Positions 7,005 through 8,116 of a DNA stretch of 8,116 bases are shown here, one piece after another. The stretch's first letter is position 1. Each line of letters opens with the position of its first letter. A program made the translations under genes and the position numbers. A model generated the notes under the pieces. That model saw only the letters and a list, made by a program, of their open reading frames with translations, had not been told where the DNA came from and did not search any database. The stretch comes from Desulfobacteraceae bacterium (GTDB lineage: Bacteria > Desulfobacterota > Desulfobacteria > Desulfobacterales > BuS5): NCBI GenBank assembly GCA_030592105.1, contig JAUVKE010000103.1, positions 1 through 8,116 of the forward strand, written 5' to 3'.

Positions 7005-7442
7005 TTAATTTTTTGAAGGGAGAGCAACTGTTGAACTGCCTATAATTATCTTGTCGCCATTCTGGTTTGTTGCAAGAAAATTACAATCTACCAGATTTTC
7101 TCCATTTTCTATATATTTTTTTGCCACAGAGCCCTGGACAGTAATAATATCTTTAGGATTACTCATCGCTCTGAATTGAACGCCTATTTTTTTAATACCC
7201 GTAACACCAGCCCAGTCAGTTACAAGCTGAGCCGCAAACGCCATACTTAACATACCGTGTCCAATAACTCCATTTTTAAATCCTGCTTTTACAGCAAAAT
7301 TATGAACTGTATGAATAGGGTTAAAATCACCGGATGCGCCCGCGTACTTAACTAATTGTGTCTCATTTATCGGCTCTTTTACGAGCTTTGGGATTTCTGT
7401 CCCTGCATCCACATCTTCAAAATAAATTTTAGCCTGCGCCAT
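7005..7442 (-). CDS. MaoC-like (R)-specific enoyl-CoA hydratase, catalytic hotdog subunit
   Basis: This 145-residue single-hotdog protein is of the MaoC / R-hydratase type and is likely to add water across a trans-2-enoyl-CoA or remove it. It has the hydratase-2 signature YAGASGDFNPIHTVHNFA (33-50), with catalytic Asp39 and His44, followed by GVIGHGMLSMAF (58-69) that forms the acyl/CoA pocket edge. The C-terminal strands (FLATNQNGDKIIIGSSTV) complete the fold. Length is normal and nothing is missing. GAGGT lies seven bases before the ATG. Its upstream neighbour is a MaoC N-domain protein that lacks the catalytic His, and such pairs often form a heterodimer in which only this type of subunit is catalytic. 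Substrate unknown. Confidence 0.92.
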   Translation of the reverse strand: MAQAKIYFEDVDAGTEIPKLVKEPINETQLVKYAGASGDFNPIHTVHNFAVKAGFKNGVIGHGMLSMAFAAQLVTDWAGVTGIKKIGVQFRAMSNPKDIITVQGSVAKKYIENGENLVDCNFLATNQNGDKIIIGSSTVALPSKN

Positions 7443-7481
7443 GTTTAATACCTCTTTTTTTTCAAAATTGTTATTCCGTTA

Positions 7482-7516
7482 ATATATGATTTTCAGAGAC
7501 TCATAAAGTCATATAT
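7482..7516. repeat. Intercistronic hairpin between the two MaoC-like genes
   Basis: ATATATGA (7482-7489) and TCATATAT (7509-7516) are exact inverted repeats around a 19-base loop that also holds GACT/AGTC. A competing pair, TTTCAGA (7491-7497) with TCTGAAA (7516-7522), interleaves with it. The stems are short and AT-rich, so this may be chance; if real it would sit in the mRNA between two co-transcribed genes. Confidence 0.3.
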
Positions 7517-7531
7517 CTGAAATCCCATTCT

Positions 7532-7969
7532 CTATCGACGTACCACAATTGTACTCTTGTCTTTTAAGACCGGCGTACCATTCTGATTAACATAATCTGT
7601 TTCCATTATCACCAGATCCATTTTTCCTTTATCTATAACATCGGTAATAACTGTTTTACCTGTCACAGTATCCCCTGGTTTAATGGGATTAATGAAAATA
7701 TACTCCTGTCCGCCATGAAGAACTTTTGCAATATCTATCTTTAACTCAGTTAACATATCAAGCAAACTGGTTTCTCCTGACAAAGAAAAAACTGTTCCAA
7801 AAGTCGGGGGAAGAGCAAGGCCATCTATCCCTTCTTTTTTTGCTGCCGCCTCATCATGGTACAATGGATTAGGATCGCCTATTGCTCTTGCGAACTCTTT
7901 TATTTTTCCTTTTTCAACTTCAAAAGATGATTAAGGAAATTTTTTTCCTATAATACTTTTTTCAACCAC
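7532..7969 (-). pseudogene. MaoC-like dehydratase N-domain protein, interrupted by an in-frame TAA at codon 13
   Basis: The intended product is a 145-residue FAS1/HTD2-type hotdog domain. A GTG (7967-7969) lies seven bases after a near-perfect AGGAGGTG site and opens the frame as VVEKSIIGKKFP, then TAA (7931-7933), then SSFEVEKGKIKEFARAIG, GDPNPLYHDEAAAKKEG (31-47) and GLALPPTFGTVFS. Protein-like sequence on both sides of the stop, in one frame, shows a single nonsense change, or a base-call error, rather than a frameshift. One substitution from GAA would explain it. The only remaining start is TTG at 7862-7864, without a ribosome site, giving 110 residues and losing the first strand and helix. 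The D-x-N-P-x-H motif has Tyr37 in place of His, as in non-catalytic partners of split MaoC hydratases. Its intact neighbour is the catalytic type. Confidence 0.82.
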
Positions 7970-7974
7970 CAGGT

Positions 7975-7982
7975 CACCTCCT
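7975..7982 (-). promoter_or_regulatory. Near-perfect Shine-Dalgarno AGGAGGTG for the interrupted MaoC gene
   Basis: AGGAGGTG is spaced seven bases (from the GGAGG core) from GTG at 7967-7969. It places the original start upstream of the in-frame stop and shows the gene was, or is, meant to begin there and not at the internal TTG. Confidence 0.8.
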
Positions 7983-8002
7983 ATAATTTAAATCACAGAA
8001 AA

Positions 8003-8031
8003 TTTATAAAAAAAGTTTTACCAGATCACAA
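8003..8031 (-). promoter_or_regulatory. Candidate sigma70 promoter of the hydratase-thiolase cassette
   Basis: On the minus strand TTGTGA (8026-8031) and TATAAA (8003-8008) are separated by exactly 17 bases and lie about 20 bases upstream of the ribosome site. A second possible start is an extended -10, TGGTATAAT, with its hexamer at 8087-8092 but only a T-rich -35. The 134 bases to the right edge hold no gene I can support. TGTGA-like pentamers recur at 7993-7997, 8026-8030 and 8099-8103 (plus TCACA), without clear symmetry. Confidence 0.45.
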
Positions 8032-8116
8032 TAAATGAAAAGATCACTAAAATTATTAAATTGTGCCTGAATAAAAACTGCCATTTATTATACCATAATC
8101 ACATTAGCAAAAAAAA

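Noticed and set aside
7928..7936. Recoding of the in-frame stop as selenocysteine or pyrrolysine
   Set aside because: The codon is TAA, not TGA or TAG, and MaoC N-domains have no reason to carry either residue here.
7993..8103. Repeated TCACA/TGTGA pentamers as CRP/FNR operators
   Set aside because: The pentamers are not paired as symmetric half-sites with the expected spacing, so no operator is supported.

Overview
The window is AT-rich bacterial DNA, and every gene I can support lies on the minus strand, so transcription runs from high to low coordinates. The order DUF1844 protein - ispE - tRNA-Gln - prs, a serA of the long (ASB + ACT) type, and a thiolase / HMG-CoA-synthase-like / MaoC cassette all point to an anaerobic Desulfobacterota (deltaproteobacterial), probably Desulfobacterales-like, genome. 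This assignment rests on gene order and protein character, not on a database search.

Region A (about 3900-8116) is an acyl-CoA-type cassette. From its promoter-proximal end it holds: a MaoC-like dehydratase N-domain gene broken by an in-frame TAA; a catalytic MaoC/hotdog hydratase; a 108-residue Cys-rich protein of unknown function; an HMG-CoA-synthase-fold protein fused to a C-terminal DUF35 zinc-ribbon/OB domain; and an SCP2-type thiolase. The gaps are short (21-89 bp), several genes have strong Shine-Dalgarno sites, and a candidate sigma70 promoter lies upstream. The proteins suggest a multi-subunit machine that hydrates an enoyl-CoA and makes or cleaves a C-C bond, with DUF35 as the scaffold. 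The HMG-CoA-synthase-like protein lacks all three classical catalytic residues in my by-eye alignment, so it is probably not an HMG-CoA synthase.

Region B (about 2200-3870) is serA, the first enzyme of serine synthesis. A strong bidirectional hairpin that looks like a terminator, only 26 bp from the serA start codon, separates it from the cassette. A second, unexplained 51-bp hairpin lies downstream of serA.

Region C (1-2000) is housekeeping: a DUF1844 protein tightly coupled to ispE (non-mevalonate isoprenoid pathway; apparent TTG start), then tRNA-Gln(TTG) with encoded CCA, then the N-terminal 135 codons of prs (PRPP synthetase), which runs off the left edge. A perfect 15-bp direct repeat flanks the tRNA gene. 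No gene-free stretch exceeds 300 bp. I see no CRISPR array, insertion sequence or rRNA.
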